A stretch of DNA of 64,000 nt from Riptortus pedestris. Its lineage: Eukaryota; Arthropoda; Insecta; Hemiptera; Alydidae. This document shows positions 1 through 10,047 of the stretch, in pieces. Under the pieces are notes generated by a model. The model saw nothing but the letters and a program-made list of their open reading frames with translations. It was not told where the DNA came from and ran no database searches. Position 1 is the first letter of the stretch. Every line of letters begins with the position of its first letter. The DNA is taken from positions 203,594,501 through 203,658,500 of the forward strand of contig CM032228.1 of assembly GCA_019009955.1 (NCBI GenBank), read 5' to 3'. The position numbers and the translations under genes were made by a program.

Positions 1-572
1 ATTTATTTTTTTCCTGTATCTCCATGCTTTTGTGAACATTTTAGTGAAAATTTTATCTTGATATGTTGAAAATCACTAAAGTTATGATTTTTTTTCTAAT
101 ACAATGTGTCCAAATAAGCAACCTTAAAAATGTCAGGTACACAAACTTTCTCAATATTTCAGCATTTTTTTTCACAAAAACTACTGGAGATATCAAAGTA
201 AAATTCTATATTCTTCATAAGGAAGGTAAAAAGTGTTGTTAAAAAAATTTTCATTGAAATCTGAAACCATGGGTGACATTTTTACATTTTGCTGGATGAT
301 TTGAGATGGAATGACCCAACCGTTAAAGGCCTCAGCCTTTAACTGATAACAATTACCTTTACGACTATCAGCTAGTCAGACTTTCATAGTGGAGAATCAT
401 GATTATACCTTATAATATATTTTACGGGTCTGACCCATTCTATCAATTAATCTTAGAGTGCAAGATTTATATCCCCTTTACTAGTTATGAGTTCATCTCC
501 GCCTTGGACAGCTGATCAGTAAGACCGGAGGGCAAGGTCTCCTTATTAGTATGACCTAAATCGTATTACTTC
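1..572. other. Anonymous AT-rich DNA
   Basis: I see no coding sequence or recognisable repeat. A short hairpin (GTTAAAGGC facing GCCTTTAAC, loop CTCA) lies at about 322-343. Nothing around it suggests a function. Confidence 0.5.
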
Positions 573-757
573 AGTAAAGCCCCACTCTTACTCATGCCAT
601 ATTAACATTAAGCTGTTTTATCATGAAGCACCTTACTTTAAACCTAAATACCAAATATTGTTTTTATTGTACTTTTACATTTTGAGATTAATGCAAATAC
701 GTGGTGCACGAGGGAAATCTGCTTAGTTTACGCAGCCCTTACGTGACGGGCATTTTA
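573..757 (+). mobile_element. Family A element, 3' fragment
   Basis: This matches the 3' third of the full family A copy at 51628-52288. It runs from the block beginning AGTAAAGCCCCACTC to the 3' tip, where GGGAAATCTGCT is followed by a degraded terminal hairpin and GTGACGGGC. The 5' two thirds are missing. The DNA just upstream is unrelated, so the copy is truncated. Confidence 0.85.
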
Positions 758-1590
758 TTTCTAATCAATATAATATGATATCTGACGGCCCTCTATCAAC
801 ATCTATTTTTGATAATTTTTAAGCAGAAATTCACAAATATCTCTTATTCTACTGGTTTTTGCTGACAGAGGCTAATATTCTGTTATAAATAGTTTAGATT
901 TCTCAGTAAGACATCTTCTTATTAGTAGATTAGAGACATTGCAGAACCTTCTGAGAACCTTTCCACTTTAATTAAGTAGAGGAAAAGTAGATGAATGAAT
1001 TAATTTTTGAGGAGTGTTGGATGGAGTGGTGTCGCTATGGAAACGATCTGATGTTATGAGTTAGTGTATTTCCATTGGTTAGATGTGGGTAGGGAGACAC
1101 CATTACCTTTAGGCAATTACTCTGGAAGGTAGTTAGTGTAATTGAAATAGGGTGCGGGGGGAACGACCTGCCTGGGGCTGTGCCCGTCCCCCTAGGCTGT
1201 CACGTGATACTCTACTCAAATTCATTTATCTACCAGTTTAGCGACTTGGTTGGGCAACGCTAGTGGTGGGGATTCAACGACGAATTCCTGTATTTTTTTA
1301 TGTTTGGCTATGTAGTTTTAAAATTGTTAGTTTTTGACCGTATTCCACTATACTTAATCTGAGAAAAATACATTAATATTTACAGCAGTATTTGGAAAAT
1401 GGAGAAAAAAGATGGAGATTATCTCCTGAAACTTTCTGTGTGGAATATTAAAAGTAAAATATGAGAGATGGGTCTTCCCTTTTATTCTTGAGCTCAGGCT
1501 GCGGTCTTGGAAGGAAATAACCTGTATTGGAAGCGAGGTTTTTAGGGTAAGGGATTGCTTGCATTGTTGCTGGAGGAAGTAAGTTATTTG
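758..1590. other. Anonymous DNA with a GC-richer patch
   Basis: No coding evidence. The stretch 1150-1260 is richer in G+C than its surroundings and holds an E-box (CACGTG, near 1201). At 1031-1044 the sequence GTCGCTATGGAAAC matches the RFX/X-box consensus at all but one position. A promoter is possible, but I see no transcript structure next to it. Confidence 0.4.
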
Positions 1591-1595
1591 GCTAG

Positions 1596-1752
1596 TGTTC
1601 TTAATCACAAAAAAAAGGTTTAGAATGTATCTCTTTATTATTTAACTCATGACTCTCCAAGAACAAAAGCCTATCCTCCGTATCCACAAAACATATGTTT
1701 TACACCTAATAAATATAAATAACACACCAATCCTTCATTCCACTCCCTAACA
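1596..1752 (-). repeat. 3' LTR of the miniature gypsy element
   Basis: 157 bp with TG...CA ends. On the minus strand it starts TGTTAGGGAGTG and contains AATAAA. It aligns with 2292-2473 apart from one indel of roughly 25 bp and scattered substitutions, so the insertion is not recent. Confidence 0.88.
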
Positions 1753-1797
1753 TCTCCCTCTTCGTGAAGATGAGGTGCGGCAGGAAAGACCTCTTCT

Positions 1798-2019
1798 TCA
1801 TGTCGGGATGATCCTTCTATTAAGAAGGTACCTCCCGCCGCCGGTCACCTCGACGGCACAGCTGCTCTCCTCTTCCTTCTGGACTACGATGCCTTCCATC
1901 CAAGAATAGCATCGAACCTGAGGGTGTTTCCTCACCCAGATCTTCTGCTCGACCTGGAGCCGAGGCAAGGGTCCAGCTCCACTGTCATTGGCTGCTTTGT
2001 CGGTTCTCTTCAGTTCCAC
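1798..2019 (-). pseudogene. Pol remnant: C-terminal tail of a gypsy-type integrase
   Basis: This is an open frame of about 73 codons whose protein resembles the small C-terminal domain at the very end of gypsy pol polyproteins. The order is a LPRLQVEQKIWVRKHP-like segment, a tryptophan, a V-V-Q strand, a valine-rich strand and a terminal GGGRYLLNRRIIPT. In the family this corresponds to 'LQxGxxVxVxxH...W..G.VV......Y.VE...G..YRRNRR.L'. The frame continues upstream a little (to a TGA near 2040) without a proper start, so the annotated beginning is arbitrary. The stop lies 45 bp before the 3' LTR, the normal place for the end of pol. The catalytic core of integrase is absent, so the fragment cannot act as an enzyme. 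Confidence 0.75.
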
Positions 2020-2291
2020 TAGTTTGGGCTGAGTGGGCGCATATCACTGGCCATTCCAAACCAAAAGAAAACGTCTTTGGCTCTTCTTATGCATGATCTT
2101 ATTCCCTGATAACAACCTAGTCCTTGGCCTATATCTGGAAGTGATGACAAGATCAATTTCGTATCATTTGACGCTTTAAGTCAGGAAACACCTTCGTCCA
2201 AGGAAATCAGCCCCAGACGCAGGCAATCCTCTGCTCCAATGAGGGGGTTATATTGTGTGCTGATCACTTCGAATTTAAAGCGATATTTCTA

Positions 2292-2473
2292 TGTTCTTAA
2301 GCACAAAAAAAGGTTTAGAATGCGTCTCTTTATTATTCAACTCATGACTCTCCAAGAACAATAGCCTACCCTCCGTATCCACAAAACATATGTTTTAGAC
2401 CTAACCAATAAATAGAGATATAAATAATCCAAAGAGCTATAAACACAACAATCCTTCATTACACTCCCTTACA
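2292..2473 (-). repeat. 5' LTR of the miniature gypsy element
   Basis: 182 bp with TG...CA ends, followed by the GCTAG duplication. Compared with the partner LTR it carries an extra stretch around 2405-2445 that includes a TTTATAT run on the minus strand. That run could be a TATA element. Confidence 0.87.
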
Positions 2474-2478
2474 GCTAG

Positions 2479-5250
2479 TGGGTGGGGAATAATGCTTATC
2501 TTGGGACCTTCTGGAAAACCTACCTGTATAATGGTTTCCAGAAAACAGCGTTAAAAATTAAGGTTTGGATCTACAACGTTAGTGGGTGTACAAGGGGATC
2601 TCATAAAGGCTGCTGAGCAGGCGTGCCGGGTTTAGCCTATCAGAATAACTTTTCTTGGAAAGGAAAACCTTACCTTTTGTTAGTAGTGTTCACCCAAGGA
2701 GTGGCATGACGTCAGAATCTGGCATTTTTTACCTTTAATTTTCATCATTATGTCTACTATTACGAAAATCAATTTAAAACTATCTATGTTCTCAGAATAG
2801 CCCATGTCTTTGGTGTGGATTCATTTCTCAACTTGTGCAAGCATTTTTGCAATGGATCTTGAAGCCTGGACTATGCAATCTTCCACTATGTGTCGCCTAT
2901 ATTTATATCATTTTTTTTCTAGAAAGGAAACGTAATTTTAATTTAATTATGCATGCAATTGCTTCTGAGGTATTCGGGTGGATGAAGTCGTGTTTCACGA
3001 AAATATAAAATGTTTAGTACATATTGGAATATTTGGGAATTCGCACACAAGGTATTGATTTTTATTCCTTGTCTATTTGAAAAGGAATTACAGCCGTCGC
3101 CTTAGGAATAGGTTCTGTTTCTAGCGGCGGTTCGATCTGTTTGGTTTTCATTATGTAGGACTCCCCTTTCATATCTCCATGGCCCCTATGTGCGGCAGCA
3201 ATCGATTTCGGGAGGAAAATTAAGTTTAGGAACTAATTTACTCCCCCTTTTCCTCATCAGCTTTCCACATGACTGCTCTCACTCCTTACTTTTGATTTAT
3301 TTTGACGTCATGTTCCTCTTCACTATATTTACTCACACACAGGCACGCATCCGGACGCTGTAATGATTAGTGTCATTACCTTTGACCACACACGAGTCAC
3401 CAAACAGTCTAGTATACCCAGTTTTTTCAGTGTCAGATTTTCAGGCTAGGTAGTACTGCATACTGAATGCATGTCAGTTGTCCATTTCATTCGTTGTTGC
3501 ATACTCCATAGTCAACCTCTTCTAGCTGAAGAACCTGAAATATCGTCCATGAAGTTTAGAACCGTTGGGGTAGTCTGGGGTCTTATGGAGCACTAAAACT
3601 TTAGGGAAACACTCTACCAGACTACGTTGAAGGCTGTCAGTTCACTCTGGAGCAGCCCTTTCTGTAGATTCGTCTTAGGCTGTTCCCTTTTGTCACGATC
3701 ACAAAATATTTATTATTGTGTTGCAATTTATAGCTACTGACAGGACTAGCTCCCAGAGAAGTTGACCGTGGAATGTATACTGTCTATGACGTTATAGTAT
3801 ACTTATTTCGTCAACTGAAAGGCCATTGGTTAAGTTCCGATCCCAAAAATCTGACGTCGATTTGGTCGCCATATCCATATGCGTTTTATAATTATTATTG
3901 TTATTTGTTGCTGTTCCTATAAAAATATTTTCTATACCGTCTTCAACTGACTTTTGTTTCGTCTTTTTAGGTAAGTTTCTGTATATCCTAAAAAAAATGT
4001 GAACTAAGTAAGTATGATTTCTCGTCTCAAACACATTTGAATCATTGATCAATGAACAATTGATAGTAATTTATTCATTTAAGACATCAAAAATTCTGAA
4101 AATTCCTTATCCCATAACTACGTCTCAACGTTTTTACAGTACTTCGGGAATCAGGATCAGCGCCTCCTTTGTAAATATAAATATTTAACTTATCTGAATG
4201 AGGAATTTAAAAAAAAAAAATGCATTTTTCTGGACTCCTTTGGGGATCAATATCTCTGTAATAATTGTCGCCATCAACTTCAACCTTTCAGTTTTTAGCT
4301 ATATTTAGAAAATGTTCTGGTTTTGTCATTTTGATGTAGGCTTAAGCTTTAGTACCTCCCGACGAACTATATAGTAATTTCGTAATCCCGAATAGTCTCC
4401 AAGAGTTATCAAACGTATGTTGAAATTAACTGCTGAAATTGTTGATGTGAGTTACTTCCATAAATGAATATTTGTACTTGAATATACAATATTTAATAAA
4501 TAAAAACAAAAGCCACGATATTCAAATTACTTACCTATCATATTTACATCATGAATGTATTTTTTTTATAACAACCTGATATCTTGAGAAATATTAAGTT
4601 ATAGGTTTTTTCTTGGAATATATCACAAAATTTTTAAATAGTTTCAAAATTGATTGTCTCTTCACAACCAACGATTTTTTCCTGCTTGCTGAATAGTTAG
4701 GCAAGTGGTAAATGAGTTTCCTCTAAAAGTACACAGTAATTTACGTGTACCGTTAACCCTCTAATGTGGGTCATTTAATTTTATCACTACCAAACTCATT
4801 TTAGAACGTTTCATGTGAAACTAAAGATATATTTTATTAATGGGTGAAAATGGTGTTGGAAGGTTTATAGAAACGCTAAAATGTTATTAAGGTGAGACCT
4901 ACTCTTATTCTTTTAATTTTCAGTCTTCAGCAAAACTTATACTGAATACTGAAAATACAAAATTGTGTATATTTACGTTATAATAAGCCACATAGACTAA
5001 TTTTATAAAACTATCGTTGTGGCGTAAATGTATTTTGGATTACTATTATTCTCAGTTTATTACAGAATATTAAAGGAGTTTTTTCTTTATTTTTTACCTA
5101 TTTGTAACCATCGTTACTAATGAGATTTTTACTTTTTCTGTGCCTAATAATCTCATGACTAGATTAATTTCAAATTGTGCTTTTGCAGGGTTTTACTATG
5201 AAAGTCAAATAGAAAATTACGTTATATTACATACTATGTGAGGCATCCAA
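2479..5250. other. Anonymous DNA
   Basis: About 2.8 kb with no frame that looks coding, no terminal-repeat pair and no long microsatellite. Short A- or T-runs occur (near 4209 and 4560). I recognise nothing here. Confidence 0.5.
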
Positions 5251-5300
5251 CACGAGGGAAATCTTCTGTGTTAACGCAGCACCTGCGTGAGTTACTTTTT
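5251..5300 (+). mobile_element. Family A 3' tip
   Basis: CACGAGGGAAATCT is followed by a T-rich step and the terminal hairpin ACGCAGcacCTGCGTGA. Only the last 50 bp of the family are recognisable. Confidence 0.65.
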
Positions 5301-5810
5301 AGCTGGACTTGTTGAGCTGTTGTCTTTCTCTGACGTGTTTAAATCTTGTGTTACTTTTTACATTTCTCAAACTGTCGCCTCTCTAAAGATACCACCTTTA
5401 ATAGTATATCCGAATTAGTCGCAGGACAGAGTTGACGGCTGTTAAAAATAGTCGCGGTATTGGTACAAAAAACACCTGTGCGTTGGCGCCCTCCAGCTGT
5501 TATGAGCACTGCCTCTCATATCTCCCGTTCCTTTCATGGCTATATATAAATACGACAGTCTCTAATAACTCATTTCTACATCCGAAAGAATATTTTCTCT
5601 CGTCGTGCTGATTAGAGAACATTATTAAGCTAATGACTTAAACGTCTCATGTTATCTTATACGACTGTTGACGTGAACCTGCTCATTTGTTTTGTCATTA
5701 GGCAATTCTAGGTTTTATGAATTACTTTTTTAAAAATACTTTATTCAGGGTTCTAGAGGCATTTAAATGTATCTTTAAAAAATGGTATATTTACATCCAC
5801 TATGGAACTA

Positions 5811-5905
5811 CGGCTAATTGGGATTGGTTACCTACAGGTTATCACCCCCCCCCCTTCCCAGGGGGCTAAGGAATTCATTTAACGATTTCGTCTCTAAATA
5901 AATTA
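5811..5905 (-). mobile_element. SINE, 3' body fragment
   Basis: The reverse complement of the shared SINE body: GGCTAATTGGGATTGGTTACC followed by ACAGGTTATCACCC and GGAATTCATTTAA. The promoter head is absent. It faces the plus-strand SINE at 6030-6260. Confidence 0.7.
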
Positions 5906-6029
5906 GTACAGTCTCTTATGACTAAGCTGAGCCACCAATCTATCTAGTTCAATGCTCTTCTAGATCATTTGAAGAAAAATAACATTTTCAAAAACATTAA
6001 GCCATTCTTAAGCTACTTAACTTAAAAAC

Positions 6030-6260
6030 AAAATTAGAGGCTCAGGTTAGCCATGTGAGTTAAAGCGATGTCCTTAATCTCACATGGAAACCTAGAGTGG
6101 CGAGTTCGATTCCCGCCTGGAAAGGGGAATTTATTTAGTGACGGAATTCATTAAATAAAATCCTTAGTCCCGCCCTGGCTAGAAATGGGTGGTAACCTGT
6201 AGGTAACCCGTACCAATTAGTCTTATTTGGGCATTAATGAATAATTTAATTTTAAAAACA
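6030..6260 (+). mobile_element. tRNA-derived SINE, near full length
   Basis: The head holds an A-box-like segment (GGTTAGCCATGTGAG, about 6045-6059) and a canonical RNA polymerase III B box GTTCGATTCC at 6104-6113. The body (GAATTTATTTAGTGACGG, GGGTGGTAACCTGTAGG, CCAATTAG) is shared with copies at 8229, 9813 and 43143. Between the boxes, CCATGTGAG (6051-6059) pairs perfectly with CTCACATGG (6079-6087), which would fold into a 9-bp stem. The AT-rich tail ends ATTTAATTTTAAA. Confidence 0.88.
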
Positions 6261-6409
6261 AAATTAGCTTTTTACATTTTACATTTAAAACAAATAATAT
6301 TGAAGGTATTGAAGAACGAAACTTTTGATTCCAAGTAAATCCCTATTCCTGTCTTTGGTACTAATAGCCCATGTTTACATGGACATGTCTATAATATGTT
6401 TGTACAAAT

Positions 6410-6414
6410 ATATA

Positions 6415-6470
<56 letters not shown>
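6410..6470. repeat. (TA)n microsatellite
   Basis: About 60 bp of nearly pure TA abutting the 3' end of the minus-strand Helitron at 6471. Confidence 0.95.
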
Positions 6471-6472
<2 letters not shown>

Positions 6473-7090
6473 TGTTGGACCCACCAGGACCAGACGTTGT
6501 TCTGCATGATATTTCAAGCAATTAGGATATTAAATTTAATAATATTATGTTTAAAACAAAAGCTACTTTTAATAACACAAAAACAACTTTTGTTATGTGC
6601 ACGTTTGCCTAAAAACAAATAGAAAATAAAATATTGCGACATTTTTATTCATGCCTCCCTTATAACCTCACCTCCCGTTCGAACCTAAAAATTTAATAAA
6701 GCTTATAATCATGGAAGAAGTAATGCTAATTGACATATAGAGTTTTGTTAAGTTCGGTTCAATCGTTAGTGCCCAATAAAATTGTTGGCTCCCACTTTAA
6801 TTTTTTATTATATATCTCGTTTATACTTTGTTAGTAGACAAAAGTGAATATAACAAAAGTTACTCTAAATAACAAAATAAACAACTTTTAAGTGCATATT
6901 TGCCGAAAAACCAATAGGAAACGAAATATCGCTATTTTAAATTTTAGGCCTCCCTTACAACCCCTTGTGTCGCTAAACCATCCAGGGCACCACCCAAACG
7001 CATACAAAAAAAAAATCATTCAAATCTGTCCAGCAGTTCAGGAGGAGTTTAGTGACTTACACACGTACAGTAGAATTATATATATATATT
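6471..7090 (-). mobile_element. Non-autonomous Helitron copy
   Basis: This aligns in reverse orientation with 34563-35236 over its whole length. Shared blocks include TATATATATAATTCTACTGTAC at the 5' side (7065-7090), AACCAATAGGAAACGAAATA, the AACAAAATAAACAACTTTT block and the 3' hairpin region around 6480-6520. The 3' tip is decayed and no clear CTRR remains. It sits against a (TA)n tract on its 3' side. An apparent reading frame at 6892-7173 is only a translation of this repeat. Confidence 0.82.
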
Positions 7091-7740
7091 GTACTTCTTT
7101 AATAATCGACCAATTAATGCCGCCCTATACTGCACTACACATTTTCAGTTATTTTATAAATTTCAAAGTTTGAATCTTGGCCTCCCTACCTCCCCTATTG
7201 ATCACGCGTGAACAAATGTTTTCATTTTCGTGAATTTCACAAAAATTTCAAAACTCTGTTGAGTAAATATATACTTAACCGTTTTTCAATATTTTTATTG
7301 AGGGGTGAAAATTATTTCCATCTGGTTTAAGAGTTGGAAGGTGGGCCTCTTTTTTCCATTTCCCACCCCCCAGTCAAATTATGATCGGTCTGAATGGATT
7401 GGGGCGAGGCCTTGGCATTTTCCCAGCTGAGGTGTCCTCTCCAGCCTCAAACCACAACCCGGAAAATTTCACCTCCCGCCAGTGGTTTTATCTCAATTCG
7501 ACTCAAAAATTATGATTTCTCTAAGTGGTTTTGAGTGAGCAAACATTTATTTATATAGACGCTTTTAGTATTTATTTTAAATTCTTAAAAGCGTCATAAA
7601 AACACTTTTTTGTTAATTAATATTTGTTCCGTCTTCTTGAGAGCAGTATTATTCAGAAATATCATACAATTGGTCCATGCTTTCAGAGTTGGCAATCCTC
7701 TTATATATCATAAAGGTATAGCCAGCGATATAACATCTGT
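7091..7740. other. Anonymous DNA
   Basis: C-rich and G-rich patches (7330-7500) but no coding signal or repeat that I can place. Confidence 0.45.
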
Positions 7741-7842
7741 TATAATACATTCACTCCTTAGGCCCACCCAGGCTAGAAAATGGTGGTAACCTGTAGATAG
7801 GCCGTCCCAATTAGCCATAGTAGCATAAAGTAGACTTAAGTA
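7741..7842 (+). mobile_element. SINE 3' half, interrupted by a palindromic insert
   Basis: The shared SINE body (CCACCCAGGCTAGAAAATGG, GGTAACCTGTAGAT, CCCAATTAGCC) runs into the tail at TAGACTTAAGTA. The tail resumes at 8163-8185 after the palindromic element, so the palindrome inserted into an older SINE. Confidence 0.8.
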
Positions 7843-7892
7843 TCTCAGGTAAGAAAAAACGCCTCGTTCCTTCACTATTCTTTATTCGTTGT

Positions 7893-7932
7893 GACAGAGT
7901 GCTTTCAGAGCATACGCTCCATCATCAGTGCC
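7893..7932 (-). ncRNA. Hammerhead ribozyme-like motif, left arm
   Basis: On the minus strand this reads GGCA (stem I), the core CUGAUGA, a stem-loop GGAGC/GCUCU with one bulged U, GAA, a minimal stem III AG-CA-CU, the cleavage-position C, and UGUC closing stem I (one G-U pair). All invariant core bases are present. Minimal stem III hammerheads are typical of Penelope-like elements. Activity is not shown. Confidence 0.6.
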
Positions 7933-8039
7933 CTGCTCTTCACAATGATGTGACAGGAACCAAGGATTCCCTGTGACTCTCACATGGAATCCAAGGAGTC
8001 AGAGGGAATCCTTGGTTCCTGTCACATCATTGTGAAGAG

Positions 8040-8079
8040 GGCACTGATGATGGAGCATGTGCTCTGAAAGCGCTCTGTC
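8040..8079 (+). ncRNA. Hammerhead ribozyme-like motif, right arm
   Basis: The mirror copy of the left-arm motif on the plus strand. It has GGCA, CUGAUGA, the GGAGC/GCUCU stem, GAA, AG-CG-CU, C and UGUC. It differs from the left arm only in the stem II loop and the stem III loop. Confidence 0.6.
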
Positions 8080-8228
8080 ACAACGAATAAAGAATAGTGA
8101 AGGAACGAGGCGTTTTTTCTTACTTCAGATAATAATTCCTTCACCATCCAGCATCTCAAAAATAGACTTAAGTAGTTAACTTTTTTTTTAATACCTTCAG
8201 AAATCTGAAGCATTCCCTAATGTAAATA

Positions 8229-8455
8229 AGGGCCCCAGGTTAGCCATGTGAGTTAAAGCGTTGACCTTAATCTCACATGGTAAACCTACAGTGGCGAGTT
8301 CGATTCCCGCCTGGGAGAAGGAATTTCTTTAGTGACGGAATTAATTTAATAAAATCCTTAGTTCCACCTTGTCAAGAAAAGGGTGGGAACCTGTAGATAA
8401 CCCGTCCCAAGTAGCCTTAGGTGCACAAAATGGGTGTAAATAAATAATTTAATTT
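8229..8455 (+). mobile_element. tRNA-derived SINE, full length
   Basis: A-box-like GGTTAGCCATGTGAG at about 8238-8252, B box GTTCGATTCC at 8298-8307, and the same CCATGTGAG/CTCACATGG pairing (8244-8252 with 8272-8280). The body and AT-rich tail match the copy at 6030. Confidence 0.88.
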
Positions 8456-8753
8456 AATGTAAGTAATTTACATAAACATATTAAATCAATCTGATTAAAA
8501 TTGCTGAAGTTTTTTAAACAATTTCTTCTAACATTTTATTTTGTTTTAGCGAATTTCAACAATATGCTTCATCATAAGTAGCAAGTGGCACCTAAGCAAG
8601 GGACGAAAATAAATTTTCAATTTTCAATCCCTAAATGACAAAAACAACTCATTCATATACGTGTGGGGATGTGTGTTCTCATGTCTTGACTTCTTTAAAT
8701 AGGGGGTGTTTTCTGGTATAAGAATTAGTATAAAAGGAGAAGAAATAGGAAAG

Positions 8754-9030
8754 TCCGTCACGTAGGAGCTGCGTAAACTAAACTGATTTCCAACGTGCAG
8801 GTATGACACACGAGTGATCTCATCTTATCTACTTATTCTCTTTTTCTAAGTAAAAATCAGATGCGTAGAAGTAGTGGTTTACTTAGCTTGAAATCAAGAA
8901 AGTAATAATAACTAGCTTAATATTTGAGTTACGAAAAAAATACAGAATAACAATTGTTCAGCGTCAAAAAGATTGGTTCTATAACTTTCTTCTACCCGAC
9001 TAATATTAACGGAGATAATTTCAATTCCTT
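8754..9030 (-). mobile_element. Family A, diverged copy
   Basis: It starts with the reversed 3' tip (GTCCGTCACG, GCTGCGTAAACTAAAC) and continues with recognisable but altered family blocks, such as GATTGGTTCTATA followed by AACGGAGATAATTTC near 8970-9030. The 5' half is not recognisable. Confidence 0.65.
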
Positions 9031-9172
9031 TCTGTAAACCATCAGTCTTTAAGGAATATGATCTTAAGTGTTGAATTAACTCGTTAACCATTGAATTTTG
9101 CATAGATGAAATACACATTTTCCAATTAAGATAGTAAAAACCAAAATTGATGATGTCCTTAAGCAACACTTT

Positions 9173-9706
9173 TGCATTTATCTCACATAGTCAAGGTAGC
9201 TTGAAAACTATATTTCGTATATAAGCTTGGAATGAGACGTTCCATGATATATATAGGTTTTTCGTTAACGTGCGATGACTAAAAGCGGGGGTTTTCTGTA
9301 GCCTGAAAATTTAAAAAAATACATATATTATTATTGGAGATAAAGAAAAAGTGTATTAAACAACATTTATAGGCAATTACATTTGCAAAAAAAGATTTTT
9401 TTATAGACCACATTTCGATCCAACTCATAATATAGGGTGTATTTTCATTTTTCCATCCCTCCTCTCCCCCCCCCCCCGTGCGAATTCAGCCGTTTACGGA
9501 TTCGTCAGAAAAGACGAATGAACTGCTAAAATAAATAAATAAAATTTGTTGCGATCAAACCAAAATTGCGAATGCTAAAGCGGAACCGACAACCATGTGT
9601 GTGTGTATAAAAATATACTCTCTTAGGTAGGATGGGAGGATGTTTGGGAGAATGTTTCGAAATTCGAGTACAACCACACTAGCTGATTTCCTTTAACAGA
9701 AATTCG
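9173..9706 (-). mobile_element. Family A, diverged near-complete copy
   Basis: The order of blocks matches the family in reverse: GCATTTATCTCAC, a G-rich AAAGCGGGGGTTTTCTG block, ACATTTGCAAAAAAAGA, the C-run (about 9460-9478), GCGATCAAACCAAAATTGCG, AGCGGAACCGACA, a short GT tract, CTCTTAGGTAGGAT and the 5' tip AGCTGATTTCC at about 9690-9706. The 3' hairpin is lost. Confidence 0.7.
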
Positions 9707-9812
9707 CGTTATGATTGTACCTATCTTGTACAATGATGGGAAAATATCACGTTTAAATAGCACAACATTTTAATTATTGTTACAGTAGACTGGATATTGT
9801 TTAAAATTTATT

Positions 9813-10012
9813 AACAGCCTTAATCTCATGTGGTAAACCTTGAGTGGCGAGTTTGTTTCCGCCTGGGCAGAGGAATTTATTTAGTAACGGAATTCATTAA
9901 ATAAAATCCTTAGACCCACCCTGGCTAGAAAAGGGTGGTAACCTGTAGGGACGGGTTCCCCGTTAGCCTTAGTTGCAAAAAGTGGACGTTAATAAATAAT
10001 AATAATAATAAA
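9813..10012 (+). mobile_element. tRNA-derived SINE, 5'-truncated
   Basis: It begins inside the head (CTTAATCTCATGTGGTAAACC). The B box is degraded (AGTTTGTTTCC). The body is well conserved, and the tail ends in an AAT/ATAA repeat that runs into the LINE fragment at 10048. Confidence 0.82.
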
Positions 10013-10047
10013 TAAATTATTGGAAAAAGATAATGTAAAGATGTAAT

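Larger units (their letters stand above)
1596..2473 (-). mobile_element. Miniature Ty3/gypsy-type LTR retrotransposon
   Basis: This is a structurally complete element of 878 bp. Two direct repeats (1596-1752 and 2292-2473) both begin TGTTCTTAA and end in CA. The whole is flanked by identical 5-bp duplications GCTAG at 1591-1595 and 2474-2478. The 5' LTR is the right-hand one because the internal coding remnant reads on the minus strand. A purine tract (GAAGAGGGAGA on the minus strand) abuts the 3' LTR at 1753-1763, as expected for a polypurine tract. Only about 540 bp of internal DNA remains, holding the last part of pol. Gag, protease, reverse transcriptase and most of integrase are gone. 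I could not see a convincing tRNA primer-binding site next to 2291. It is best read as an internally deleted gypsy element that still transposed, as shown by the target duplication. Confidence 0.88.
7843..8162. mobile_element. Palindromic element with a hammerhead motif in each arm
   Basis: Arms at 7849-7971 and 8004-8123 are inverted copies of each other, differing by a few substitutions and a 3-bp indel. The spacer is 32 bp and itself continues the stem (GACTC/GAGTC). The insert is bounded by identical 12-bp direct repeats TAGACTTAAGTA (7831-7842 and 8163-8174), which fits a target-site duplication. A short A-run (AAAAA) precedes the right repeat. Each arm contains a hammerhead-ribozyme-like core pointing towards the outer end of its arm. 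A direct repeat plus A-run hints at insertion of an RNA copy by a LINE-type machinery. The inverted-dimer form could have arisen before or during that event. Confidence 0.8.

Noticed and set aside
3792..4052. An 86-codon minus-strand frame
   Set aside because: No domain, an Asn run from simple sequence, and no supporting context.
6045..6120. A possible true tRNA gene
   Set aside because: The B box is good, but the sequence does not fold as a cloverleaf, continues into a shared body and recurs several times. It is a SINE head.
8022..8213. A minus-strand frame across the right arm of the palindrome
   Set aside because: It follows the palindrome and SINE tail and has no protein features.
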